NCBI GenBank assembly: GCA_012960105.1
Contig: DUBV01000014.1
Span: 66,711-130,710 of the forward strand
Length of the DNA: 64,000 nt
Source: Thiotrichaceae bacterium
Lineage (GTDB): Bacteria; Pseudomonadota; Gammaproteobacteria; Eutrophobiales; Eutrophobiaceae
Direction: 5' to 3'
In this document: positions 42,793 through 52,476 of the stretch, piece after piece
Layout of the letters: each line of letters opens with the position of its first letter
Numbering within the stretch: the stretch's first letter is position 1
Program-made: the position numbers and the translations under genes
The notes under the pieces: generated by a model
What the model was told of the DNA's origin: nothing
The model's database searches: none
The model's input: the letters and a program-made list of their open reading frames with translations, nothing else

Positions 42793-42961
42793 ACCTAGAT
42801 TCTGCAGTTGACCGCTACGTGTATTTGTTAACACACTTAGATGACAACAAAAGTACTACCTCGGTATGAACACGTATACAAATCTAAGACGCTACAGCAT
42901 GTATAGCAGCCAAACAAACCGAACCACTCTACACGCAGCAGTCCAACTACGGATTCTAGGT
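42793..42961. mobile_element. MITE-like element filling the hpnH-hpnB junction
   Basis: ~35-bp imperfect terminal inverted repeats (ACCTAGATTCTGCAGTTGACCGCTACGTGTA / ACCTAGAATCCGTAGTTGGACTGCTGCGTGTA); flanked by TAA/TAA. Confidence 0.8.
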
Positions 42962-42963
42962 TA

Positions 42964-44088
42964 ATGGAATTACCATTCCTGGCAATATTGCCAGGATTGC
43001 TTATTTGGATATCCATTCTTTTATTGCCTTGGCGTCCGTGGAGTACACGAGAGTCACTTGATAGCCAACTTGATAGTCAGGCATCCATTAAAAACAGTGA
43101 CTTATCTGAAATCACTGTACTTATCCCTGCCAGAAATGAAGAGTTAACCATATCATCAACTCTTTACGCGCTTAAACAGCAGGGTGATGGTTTAAACGTC
43201 ATTCTGGTCGATGATCAATCTACTGACAATACGGCCGAATTGGCAAAGTCAGTCAATCTTGAACATCTCAGTATCATCTCCGGAACTGAGTTACAGGAAG
43301 GTTGGAGTGGTAAATTATGGGCACTGGAACAAGGACGCCAGCATGTCAAAACGCCCTATATTATCTTGCTCGATGCAGATATTGTTTTAGCAAAAAACCT
43401 TATACCCGTCGTTCTAGAAAAAGTAAAAAACGAGCAACTGCAAATGCTGTCACTAATGGCTTTTCTCATGATGGAATCATTCTGGGAAAAACTATTAATA
43501 CCAGCTTTCATTTTTTTCTTCAAATTACTCTATCCGTTTCACCTGTCAAATAAACCAAATTCATGGATAGCCGCAGCCGCAGGCGGTTTCATCTTTATTG
43601 AAACCAGGGTTCTTGAAGAATTAGGTGGCTTTAATTGCATTAAAGATGCATTGATAGATGACTGTTCACTGGCCAAACAAGTGAAACAGAAAAAACATAA
43701 AATATGGACGGGTATGACACATTCAGCCATCAGTATCCGTAGTTACCAAACACTTTCCAGTATTTGGCAAATGGTTGCTCGAACTGCTTATACGCAACTG
43801 ATCTACTCACCCCTACTATTATTAGTTTGTACCCTGCTTATGGTAGCGGCATTTGGACTTCCTATGGCAGCACTGCTACAGAGCCAAGAGCTTCTTATTA
43901 CCGGCTTATTCATACTCGGCTTGCAGGTATTCTGTTATATGCCGACATTACGCTATTACTCTATGAATCCGTTATATGGATTAGTATTGCCACTTATTGG
44001 CGTGTTATACCTTGTCATGACTTGGAGTTCCGCCTATCGTTACTACTTTACTAAAGGTGCTAGCTGGAAAGGACGTTATTACAATTAG
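42964..44088 (+). CDS. hpnB: Hopene-associated glycosyltransferase HpnB
   Basis: GT2 domain: ITVLIPARNEELTISSTLYALKQQ, LVDDQSTDNTAEL, WSGKLWALEQG; downstream of hpnH. Confidence 0.87.
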   Translation: MELPFLAILPGLLIWISILLLPWRPWSTRESLDSQLDSQASIKNSDLSEITVLIPARNEELTISSTLYALKQQGDGLNVILVDDQSTDNTAELAKSVNLEHLSIISGTELQEGWSGKLWALEQGRQHVKTPYIILLDADIVLAKNLIPVVLEKVKNEQLQMLSLMAFLMMESFWEKLLIPAFIFFFKLLYPFHLSNKPNSWIAAAAGGFIFIETRVLEELGGFNCIKDALIDDCSLAKQVKQKKHKIWTGMTHSAISIRSYQTLSSIWQMVARTAYTQLIYSPLLLLVCTLLMVAAFGLPMAALLQSQELLITGLFILGLQVFCYMPTLRYYSMNPLYGLVLPLIGVLYLVMTWSSAYRYYFTKGASWKGRYYN

Positions 44089-44157
44089 TTTGAAACAATT
44101 GCGGAAAAACATCGTCAAATAAGAATAAGTATTGATAAATAATGGATTTATTAAGAG

Positions 44158-44799
44158 ATGAAATCAAATAAACATCAAATACAAGTAGTCTCCAAGATAA
44201 TGTTTGGCATTTATTTGTTCTTTGCAGCAAATCCACTTTGGGCTGAAACAGAACAAGATCTGGCAATACAAGCTCCGGTCAATCAATTACATGAAGCATT
44301 GATTGACATGATGGTAAGCGCTGACTCAACGAGTTTTCAAGAACGCTATGCTCTCATGGAAAACATTATTACCAATAAATTTAACACCCCGTTAATTTCC
44401 AGAGTGGTATTAAGCCGTTACTGGAAATCGTTAGACAAAAAAGCACAGACTGATTTTATTACTCTCTTCAATAGCCTAACGATATCAACCTATGTTGATC
44501 GTTTTGATTCATTTGATGGCGAATCATTCAAGAATATCTCTATTGAACCCATGAAAAAGAACAGGTTCATAGTAAAGACAGAATTCATACGAACTGATGA
44601 TGACCCTGTCTCGTTTAATTACATTGTTCAAAACGATAACGATGAATGGAAAATTATTAGTGTCATTGCTAATGGCATTAATGATCTGTCCTTAAAACGA
44701 GCCGAATATTCATCTGTAATTAAAGATCAAGGGTTTGATAGTTTGGTCATAAGCTTGAAAGGAAAAATCAATGATTTACAGCCAACTACAGCACAATAA
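44158..44799 (+). CDS. MlaC/HpnM-like ABC toluene-tolerance family periplasmic protein
   Basis: Signal peptide; TSFQERYALMENIITNKFNTPLISRVVLSRYWKSLDKKAQTDFITLF. Confidence 0.85.
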   Translation: MKSNKHQIQVVSKIMFGIYLFFAANPLWAETEQDLAIQAPVNQLHEALIDMMVSADSTSFQERYALMENIITNKFNTPLISRVVLSRYWKSLDKKAQTDFITLFNSLTISTYVDRFDSFDGESFKNISIEPMKKNRFIVKTEFIRTDDDPVSFNYIVQNDNDEWKIISVIANGINDLSLKRAEYSSVIKDQGFDSLVISLKGKINDLQPTTAQ

Positions 44800-44890
44800 A
44801 TGATATTTTAAATTGTTTCGCCGTTTAAGATATGTCAATATTCGCCGATTATTACAGAAACAACCTAAAAGATTACTCGAGAGAAATAAA

Positions 44891-45688
44891 ATGACTGGAT
44901 CGCATTTTTTTAGCTTATTAAAGCACCTTATTCTTATTGGCCTATTATCTATTGCGGCAGGTTGCGCAACGACACAAACGTCAGAAGGCGTTGTAGATAA
45001 TGATCCTATTGAGCCTGCTAATCGCGTGTTTTTTGATGTAAATGAAACACTCGATAAGCATTTAATGAAACCCGTTGCTGAAGCATATGTGTCAATAACC
45101 CCTACGGTTGTTAGAACCAGTATTACCAATTTTTTCGATAACCTGACTTATCTTAATGTTATTTTAAATGATTTTTTACAGGGTAAATTTGATCAGGGTA
45201 TTACTGATATGCTACGTTTTACCTACAATTCAACCTTCGGTATTGGTGGCTTGTTTGATGTTTCTACTGGTGCGGGTATGCCGGCAAATAATGAAGATTT
45301 TGGTCAAACACTAGCATTATGGGGTGTAAACTCAGGTGCTTACCTATATATACCTTTAATGGGACCTAATACGGTTCGTGATACGACAGACTTTGTTCCA
45401 AGTACATTATTAAACCCGTTCTTTTACATTAGCAGTACAATACTCTTTCCAATCAGTGCGCTTAATGCAATTAATACACGAGCAAATCTGTTAGAAGCAT
45501 CGAACCTACGTGATGAAGCAGCAATCGATCCTTATGCTTTCACACGCGAAGCTCATCTACAGCAACGTGAATACCTAATTTATGATGGCAACCCACCTGT
45601 CACGGGTTATGATGATATATTCAATGATATTGACTTTGAAGAAGAAAGAACAAGTGAAGAATCAACGGGTGTATTAATCATCGAATAA
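44891..45688 (+). CDS. mlaA: MlaA/VacJ family lipoprotein (ORF extends to 44813)
   Basis: Lipobox SIAAGC; DPIEPANRVFFDVNETLDKHLMKPVAEAY. Confidence 0.93.
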   Translation: MTGSHFFSLLKHLILIGLLSIAAGCATTQTSEGVVDNDPIEPANRVFFDVNETLDKHLMKPVAEAYVSITPTVVRTSITNFFDNLTYLNVILNDFLQGKFDQGITDMLRFTYNSTFGIGGLFDVSTGAGMPANNEDFGQTLALWGVNSGAYLYIPLMGPNTVRDTTDFVPSTLLNPFFYISSTILFPISALNAINTRANLLEASNLRDEAAIDPYAFTREAHLQQREYLIYDGNPPVTGYDDIFNDIDFEEERTSEESTGVLIIE

Positions 45689-45728
45689 CTCTAATACATC
45701 TACGCATATAAATTTGCGTTTACCATTT

Positions 45729-45768
45729 AAGCCTGATGTCTTTGCTTCGACATCAGGCTTTATTATTT
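45729..45768. terminator. Bidirectional terminator between convergent mlaA and glcF
   Basis: AAGCCTGATGTC-TTTGCTTC-GACATCAGGCTTTATTATT. Confidence 0.85.
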
Positions 45769-46986
45769 CTAATCGATCAGATCAGCAAGCTCTTCAATCC
45801 AGTGCCTGACTGGCACTGGACTAACTTGTTGTAAATACTGACAACATCCAATATTTGCCGTGAGAATTTTTTCTGGCTTGCCCTGCATTAAGTTATGAAT
45901 TTTATTTTTCTGTAATTCATTTGAAATATCTTTTTCTAATAAAGAATATGTTCCTGCTGATCCGCAACACAAATGAGAGTCAGGTTCTTCTGTCAAAATA
46001 AACCCCAATTTTTTTAATAGCTTTTCGGTAACACCATCTAGTTTTTGTCCATGTTGTAAGGTACACGGACTTTGAAACGCAACTTGTTTTGACCTATTAA
46101 TATTTAGTTTATCTAAATCAAATTCTTGCAAAAACTCAGATATATCTTTTGTTAACCCTGATACCTTCTCAGCCTTACTTGCATAGGCTTTATCATCTCG
46201 CAGTAAATACCCATACTCCTTGAGATGCACACCACAACCACTAGCAGAACTAATAATAGCTTCTAGACCTTGTTCAATTGCAGGCCAAAACAAGTCAATA
46301 TTTTTTCGCATGAACTCTAATGCTTGTTCTGAGGCATCAAGATGATGACTCATAGCGCCACAGCATTGTTCATTTTCGAATTCAACTGTAGATACATCAA
46401 AATAATTTAATACTTTTTTTACTGATTGGTTTATTTCCGGAGACAATGTCGGTTGAACACATCCACCAAAAAGAATTACCTTGCGCTGATGCTCTTTATA
46501 ATTAATAGCTTTATTTTTTTCTTTTTGAACAGGGATAAATTTCTGTATTGCTCCAGGAAGAAAAATTCGAACTGATAAACCGAGTTTAAATAAAATTTTA
46601 AATCGTTTCCTATAAGGTAAGGATTGTAATATTAAAAAACGATATGACTTGTCATGCCACGAGCGTGACACCTTCTTCTCAACATAGTGTCGACCAATAT
46701 CAAGCAATTTTCCGTATTCAACACCTGATGGACAAGTAGTTTCACAAGCACGGCACGTCAAACAACGGTCAAGATGTTGCATGGTTTTATCTGAAACAGC
46801 TTCACCTTCCAACATTGATTTAATCAGATAAATTCGTCCTCGTGGGCCATCAAGCTCATCAGCTAACAATTGGTAAGTAGGACATGTAGCTGTACAAAAT
46901 CCGCAATGCACACAAGAACGTAGAATGCGTTCGGCTTCTTTTCCCTGAACTGTTTCCCTGATTGATTGTTCGATAAAAGTTTGCAT
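45769..46986 (-). CDS. glcF: Glycolate oxidase iron-sulfur subunit
   Basis: CVHCGFCTATCPTYQLLADELDGPRGRIYLIK, CLTCRACETTCPSGVEYG. Confidence 0.95.
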   Translation of the reverse strand: MQTFIEQSIRETVQGKEAERILRSCVHCGFCTATCPTYQLLADELDGPRGRIYLIKSMLEGEAVSDKTMQHLDRCLTCRACETTCPSGVEYGKLLDIGRHYVEKKVSRSWHDKSYRFLILQSLPYRKRFKILFKLGLSVRIFLPGAIQKFIPVQKEKNKAINYKEHQRKVILFGGCVQPTLSPEINQSVKKVLNYFDVSTVEFENEQCCGAMSHHLDASEQALEFMRKNIDLFWPAIEQGLEAIISSASGCGVHLKEYGYLLRDDKAYASKAEKVSGLTKDISEFLQEFDLDKLNINRSKQVAFQSPCTLQHGQKLDGVTEKLLKKLGFILTEEPDSHLCCGSAGTYSLLEKDISNELQKNKIHNLMQGKPEKILTANIGCCQYLQQVSPVPVRHWIEELADLID

Positions 46987-46996
46987 ATTGAACTAA

Positions 46997-47156
46997 GGAG
47001 CCTCTGATTAAATCATGAATCTAGATCTTGCAATTAAAACATCTTGTTTCTGCGTTGTAAAACTTCGCAATAGCCCGGCTATTACGCGCGTTTCACGCCT
47101 TGAACCAAAATATTTAAACCAGCAATCTATTCGACCCAGATTTAATCAGAGGCTCC
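46997..47156. mobile_element. MITE between glcE and glcF
   Basis: Perfect 18-bp TIRs GGAGCCTCTGATTAAATC/GATTTAATCAGAGGCTCC flanked by CTAA direct repeats; no transposase. Confidence 0.9.
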
Positions 47157-48215
47157 CTAAATATTTACGTACATTTTTTCTAAATTTAAGACTTTATGCG
47201 GATCGAAAGCTCGTTTTAATTCTTGCTGAAGCTTAAATAAGCCACTCGATAGAGGTTGAAAAACATCACCATTTCGATCACCGCCTCTAAATAATAAAGC
47301 ACTACCACCAAGATCATCTGCCATTGTAAAAATTTCATTTGGAGAACGGTCAGATGCAAGCCAATATTGAGATCCACCCCAATCGATTAAGTAATCATCA
47401 TTTTCCAAGTTAACATTTGATGCAGAAGGAACTGATAAACGCCATATAGGTTTATCTGTGTGAAATATCGATAAATTATAATCGCGTAATTCTTTCCAGA
47501 ACTCATTACCTTTTTTATATTCTTCGAAGCCTGTAGATTTTAATGACTCTTTAACAAACTTTTCATTTCCGGAGAACCTGACAATCATTTTTTCTCCATC
47601 GTAACAACTGGCCGAGACAGGAGCAGCACGGGAAGATATGTCATGTATCTCAGACAATGCCTGTTGTCTGGACACTACTTTAACTCCCGTTGATTCAAAT
47701 TCAGATTGGGGTAATACTTTTAATGTAACTTCCGTAATGATACCTAATGTACCGTATGCACCTGTCATCAATCGAGACAAATCATATCCGGCAACATTTT
47801 TCATCACTTGACCACCAAAGGACAGTTCCTTAGCCAAGCCATTGATACAACGAACTCCGAGAACAAAATCACGTGCCGAGCCACTATAGGGTCTGCGCGG
47901 ACCACTCAAACCCGTCGCAATAACACCACCTATTGTTGTCTTATCATTAATTTCAGCTGGTTCAAAAGCCAACATTTGACCTTGTTCGGCTAACAACTTT
48001 GTAATAACGCTCAGCAAAGTTCCTGCCCTAACAGTAATATAGAGCTCCGTTGGTTCGTAGCTAATAACACCGCTATAATCAGCCATATTAATTTCTGACC
48101 CAACAGTATCTCTTCCCAGGAATACTTTGCTGTTCCCGCCGATAATTTTAAGCGATTCTCCCCGCTCTATAGCCGTTAATATCTGTTGTTTTATTGCTTT
48201 TAGCTTCTTTTCCAT
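47157..48215 (-). CDS. glcE: Glycolate oxidase FAD-binding subunit
   Basis: FAD_binding_4: GGVIATGLSGPRRPYSGSARDFVLGVRCING. Confidence 0.92.
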   Translation of the reverse strand: MEKKLKAIKQQILTAIERGESLKIIGGNSKVFLGRDTVGSEINMADYSGVISYEPTELYITVRAGTLLSVITKLLAEQGQMLAFEPAEINDKTTIGGVIATGLSGPRRPYSGSARDFVLGVRCINGLAKELSFGGQVMKNVAGYDLSRLMTGAYGTLGIITEVTLKVLPQSEFESTGVKVVSRQQALSEIHDISSRAAPVSASCYDGEKMIVRFSGNEKFVKESLKSTGFEEYKKGNEFWKELRDYNLSIFHTDKPIWRLSVPSASNVNLENDDYLIDWGGSQYWLASDRSPNEIFTMADDLGGSALLFRGGDRNGDVFQPLSSGLFKLQQELKRAFDPHKVLNLEKMYVNI

Positions 48216-48361
48216 TAACTTAAACCTGCTGACCTCGTTTTATCGTAAAAAATTTGTTTAATATCTAATAGTTATGATTAAAGTTTTTACTAAAGTTTAT
48301 TCTGATTCTGGCCGAAACACTCATAAATAATCATTTTACTATTATCACATGATGGATAGCT

Positions 48362-49327
48362 ATGAAGGTATTACTCGCTGAAGATTCACGAACGATGATG
48401 TTGACCACTTCGGCAATTATCAAAAAATCAGGCCATGAAGTAATTAAGGCATACGATGGTAAGGAAGCACTTTCACTCTATGGTTCTGAAAAACCTGACC
48501 TCGTCATACTTGATGTAGAAATGCCTGAATTAAATGGTTTTGAAGTCGCAAAAATAATTCGCTCTAGAGATGAAGATAATTGGGTTCCAATAATATTCCT
48601 AACTGGCTTTGTTGAAGATAAACACCTTTCACAAGGAATCGAAGCCGGTGGTGATGACTATTTAACAAAACCAGTCAGTCCTCTCGTATTAAATGCAAAA
48701 CTCAAAGCCATGCATCGAATTGCAGAGATGCAAACTAGACTTCGGTATATAACAAAAGAATTATCATCTACAAATAAAGAATTGCAAATGAGTGTTATCA
48801 CCGATCCATTAACAGGCGCTAAAAATCGTCTTTATCTTGATGAATGTATTAAGCGCGAATGGTATCGCGCTATGCGTAATAAAACTGCGTTATCACTGCT
48901 TCTTGTTGATGTTGATAACTTTAAAACTTTAAATGACTCCAATGGTCATCAGGCTGGTGACACATGCCTGATTGATCTTGTAAAACTCATTAATTCTGAT
49001 GTAAAACGCTCAACCGATATACTTTGCCGTTATGGTGGAGACGAGTTCGTTATTGTATTACCAGATACATCAGCAATTAATTCAATGAAAATTGCTGAAG
49101 CCATTAGAAAGGGAGTTGAAAATTACAATACTGAGCTTGCTAAAAAAACTGAGATACCTGTAAATATTAGTGTCAGCATTGGTAGCGCTACCTGCATACC
49201 CGACGATTCAATATCGTATTCTGATTTTTTAAGCTATGCCGATAAGGCGCTCTATGCGGCTAAAGAAGCTGGGCGAAATTGCGTTGTTAAATCTGAAAGT
49301 TGTAACAATAAAAGTGTTGCTGCCTAG
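48362..49327 (+). CDS. Response regulator-GGDEF diguanylate cyclase
   Basis: REC domain (VILDVEMPELNGFEV) and RYGGDEFVIVLPD. Confidence 0.95.
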   Translation: MKVLLAEDSRTMMLTTSAIIKKSGHEVIKAYDGKEALSLYGSEKPDLVILDVEMPELNGFEVAKIIRSRDEDNWVPIIFLTGFVEDKHLSQGIEAGGDDYLTKPVSPLVLNAKLKAMHRIAEMQTRLRYITKELSSTNKELQMSVITDPLTGAKNRLYLDECIKREWYRAMRNKTALSLLLVDVDNFKTLNDSNGHQAGDTCLIDLVKLINSDVKRSTDILCRYGGDEFVIVLPDTSAINSMKIAEAIRKGVENYNTELAKKTEIPVNISVSIGSATCIPDDSISYSDFLSYADKALYAAKEAGRNCVVKSESCNNKSVAA

Positions 49328-49336
49328 AATATTATT

Positions 49337-50779
49337 CTAAAAACGTTCTAGTTCGGGAAACTTATCTTTGCCTTGATGCACATGCATCGCACCAAATTCA
49401 GCACATCGATTTAAAGTAGGTACGGCTTTACCAGGGTTTAACAAACCTTTTGCATCAAATGCCTTTTTGACTGCATGAAATTGCTGTAGCTCATTTTCAC
49501 TAAATTGAACGCACATCTCGCGTATTTTCTCTACGCCCACTCCATGTTCACCCGTGATCGTGCCACCTACCGAAATACATAATTCAAGAATCTCACTACC
49601 AAATTCTTCTGCTCGTTTTAATTCATCGGAAATAGCAACATCGTATAAAATTAATGGGTGTAAATTTCCATCTCCCGCATGGAAAACATTAACAACAGCC
49701 AGTTTATATTTTTCAGAGAGCGCATTTATTTCTGATAACACTTTCGCAATATGCTTTCGAGGGATAGTGCCATCCATACAATAATAATCTGGAGCAATTC
49801 GACCGACTGCAGGAAAGGCTGCTTTTCGTCCTGCCCAAAATCGTTGTGATTCATCATCATCTCGAGCAATGCGAACTTCTATTGCACCATATTCATTGAG
49901 TAAATTTTCAACTTTACTAATATTTGCCAACATCTCTTCTTCACTACCGTCAAGCTCACAAAGTAAAATTGCTTCTGCATCAATGGGATAACCCGCATGT
50001 ATAAAATCTTCAACTGCTCGAATTGCCGCCTTATCCATCATTTCCAACCCTGCTGGAATAATGCCATTAGCAATAATGCCAGCAACACTGTTTCCCGCTT
50101 TCTCGATATCATCAAATGCCGCAAGTAACACTCGACTGCACGGCGGCTTAGGAAGAAGTTTCACTGTGACTTCGACAATGACACCCAACATTCCCTCTGA
50201 ACCCGTAAAGAGGGCAAGTAAATCGTAACCTGGGGTATCTAATGCATGACTACCAAGGGTAATCAACTCACCTTCTATCGTGACTATCTTTATCTGCAAA
50301 ATATTATGTACGGTTAAGCCATATTTTAGAGAATGAACACCACCGGAATTTTCCGCGACATTACCACCGATAGTACAAGCAATTTGCGACGAAGGGTCTG
50401 GCGCATAATATAGGCCATAAGGTTTAGCGGCCGCCGATATTGCCAGATTACGCACACCCGGTTGAACACGCGCAATTTTCTGTAAGGGATCAACTTCGGC
50501 TATCTGGTCAAATTTCGCCAGACTTAATAATACGCCATCTTCATGTGGCATCGCACCACCGGATAAACCAGTTCCAGCCCCTCTAGCGACAACGGGAATA
50601 TCATTGGTATAGCAATATTTCAGCACCGCCTGAACCTGCTCGACCGAATTCGGCAACACCACACATCCCGGCATGACCCGATGTGCAGATAACGCATCAC
50701 ATTCGTAAACACGTCGAGATTCTTCGCTCAGGAGTAGCGCATTATCTGGCAGAATTTGCTTTAAACCCTCAAATTTCAT
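49337..50779 (-). CDS. glcD: Glycolate oxidase subunit GlcD
   Basis: VARGAGTGLSGGAMPHEDGVLLSLAKF; NVFHAGDGNLHPLILYD; GEHGVG. Confidence 0.95.
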   Translation of the reverse strand: MKFEGLKQILPDNALLLSEESRRVYECDALSAHRVMPGCVVLPNSVEQVQAVLKYCYTNDIPVVARGAGTGLSGGAMPHEDGVLLSLAKFDQIAEVDPLQKIARVQPGVRNLAISAAAKPYGLYYAPDPSSQIACTIGGNVAENSGGVHSLKYGLTVHNILQIKIVTIEGELITLGSHALDTPGYDLLALFTGSEGMLGVIVEVTVKLLPKPPCSRVLLAAFDDIEKAGNSVAGIIANGIIPAGLEMMDKAAIRAVEDFIHAGYPIDAEAILLCELDGSEEEMLANISKVENLLNEYGAIEVRIARDDDESQRFWAGRKAAFPAVGRIAPDYYCMDGTIPRKHIAKVLSEINALSEKYKLAVVNVFHAGDGNLHPLILYDVAISDELKRAEEFGSEILELCISVGGTITGEHGVGVEKIREMCVQFSENELQQFHAVKKAFDAKGLLNPGKAVPTLNRCAEFGAMHVHQGKDKFPELERF

Positions 50780-50921
50780 GTGTTTATTTTATGCTTATTA
50801 GTCCGAAACAGCACAGTAATTCCTTGTTTTTTGGGAATATTTCATCCTTAGATGATGATACAATCTAAAATCAAAATATAAGCCCATTAAAAGTGTCACT
50901 ATATAACAACGTCGAACTCCT

Positions 50922-52466
50922 ATGAGTGAAGAAATTCTAATTAATGTCACCCCACAAGAAACGCGCGTTGCCGTTGTTGAAAATGGCATATTGCAAGAAG
51001 TACACGTCGAACGAATACAAAAACGTGGACTTGTTGGTAATATTTTCAAAGGCCGAGTGTCTCGCGTCTTACCAGGAATGCAGGCGGCATTCATTGACAT
51101 CGGACTCGAACGTACCGGCTTTTTGCATAGTTCAGATATTGTTAGCAATAGCATCGAACATAATAATGATCAACATGACTCGGAACAGATACAACCGATA
51201 GAATTCATCATCCATGAAGGTGAAGAAATACTGGTTCAGGTTATTAAAGATCCTATTGGTAGCAAAGGCGCAAGGTTAACGACCAGACTTTCCGTACCAT
51301 CACGTTATGTCGTATTTGTCCCTGACTTTCCCTCTATAGGTATCTCTCAACGAATAGAAGATGAAGAAGAAAGAGAACGATTACGCAATACCATTTTAAG
51401 TTTCATGTCGGGGATTGAAAAGCAAGCTGTAGCAAATACCGGCAATGTTGTTTTACATAGTACTGTCTCTGAATCTGAAATATTAAAAAAAGGCGGCTTC
51501 ATTGTGAGAACGGCCGCAGAACATATTGCCGATGAAGATATTTGTAAAGACATCGAGTTTCTTAAAAAAATCTGGGATTCGATTATGGTACGAGCAAAGA
51601 ATACTTTCCCCCCCAGTAATATTTATGAAGATCTTCCTCTAGTCATGCGCACTATGCGTGATCTGGTCCATGCTAAAATAGAAAAAGTACGTATTGATTC
51701 AAAAGAAACTTATCAGCGTGTCACCGAATTTTCAAAACACTTCATTCCAGAATTACTAACAAGAATTGAATACTATACCGGCAGCCACCCTATTCTGGAT
51801 CTGTACTCAGTGGAAGATGAAATTCAACGTTCACTAAACAGAAAAGTGCCATTAAAGTCAGGTGGTTATTTGATCATTGATCAGACTGAAGCAATGACAA
51901 CGATTGATGTAAACACGGGTGCTTTTGTTGGTCACCGTAATCAAGAAGAAACTATTTATAAAACCAATCTTGAAGCCGCCCACACCATTGCCCGACAACT
52001 GCGTCTACGTAATCTCGGTGGCATCATCATTATTGATTTTATAGATATGAAAGATGCCGAACATGGCCGACAAGTATTACGCTCACTGGAAAAGAATGTT
52101 GAACGTGATCATTCCAAAACCGTTCTCAGTGAATTGACATCACTAGGACTTGTACAGTTAACTCGAAAAAGAACGCGAGAAAGTCTGGAACATATCCTAT
52201 GTGAAAGCTGTCCTACTTGTGATGGTAGAGCCTCTATCAAAACCGCAGAAACGATTTGTTATGAAATTTTTCGAGAGATATTACGAGAAGTCAGACAGTT
52301 TGATGCCAATAAACTGTTGGTCGTCGCCTCACAACGCGTGGTGGATATGTTACTGGATGATGAATCAACTAGTGTTGCCGAACTCGAAGCTTTCATAGGC
52401 AGGCCAATAACATTCCAGGTAGAAGCTTTATATACGCAGGAACAATACGATATCGTTCTGCTTTGA
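50922..52466 (+). CDS. rng: Ribonuclease G
   Basis: ILINVTPQETRVAVVENGILQEVHVER; MTTIDVNTGAFVG. Confidence 0.96.
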   Translation: MSEEILINVTPQETRVAVVENGILQEVHVERIQKRGLVGNIFKGRVSRVLPGMQAAFIDIGLERTGFLHSSDIVSNSIEHNNDQHDSEQIQPIEFIIHEGEEILVQVIKDPIGSKGARLTTRLSVPSRYVVFVPDFPSIGISQRIEDEEERERLRNTILSFMSGIEKQAVANTGNVVLHSTVSESEILKKGGFIVRTAAEHIADEDICKDIEFLKKIWDSIMVRAKNTFPPSNIYEDLPLVMRTMRDLVHAKIEKVRIDSKETYQRVTEFSKHFIPELLTRIEYYTGSHPILDLYSVEDEIQRSLNRKVPLKSGGYLIIDQTEAMTTIDVNTGAFVGHRNQEETIYKTNLEAAHTIARQLRLRNLGGIIIIDFIDMKDAEHGRQVLRSLEKNVERDHSKTVLSELTSLGLVQLTRKRTRESLEHILCESCPTCDGRASIKTAETICYEIFREILREVRQFDANKLLVVASQRVVDMLLDDESTSVAELEAFIGRPITFQVEALYTQEQYDIVLL

Positions 52467-52476
52467 TTTTATTGTC

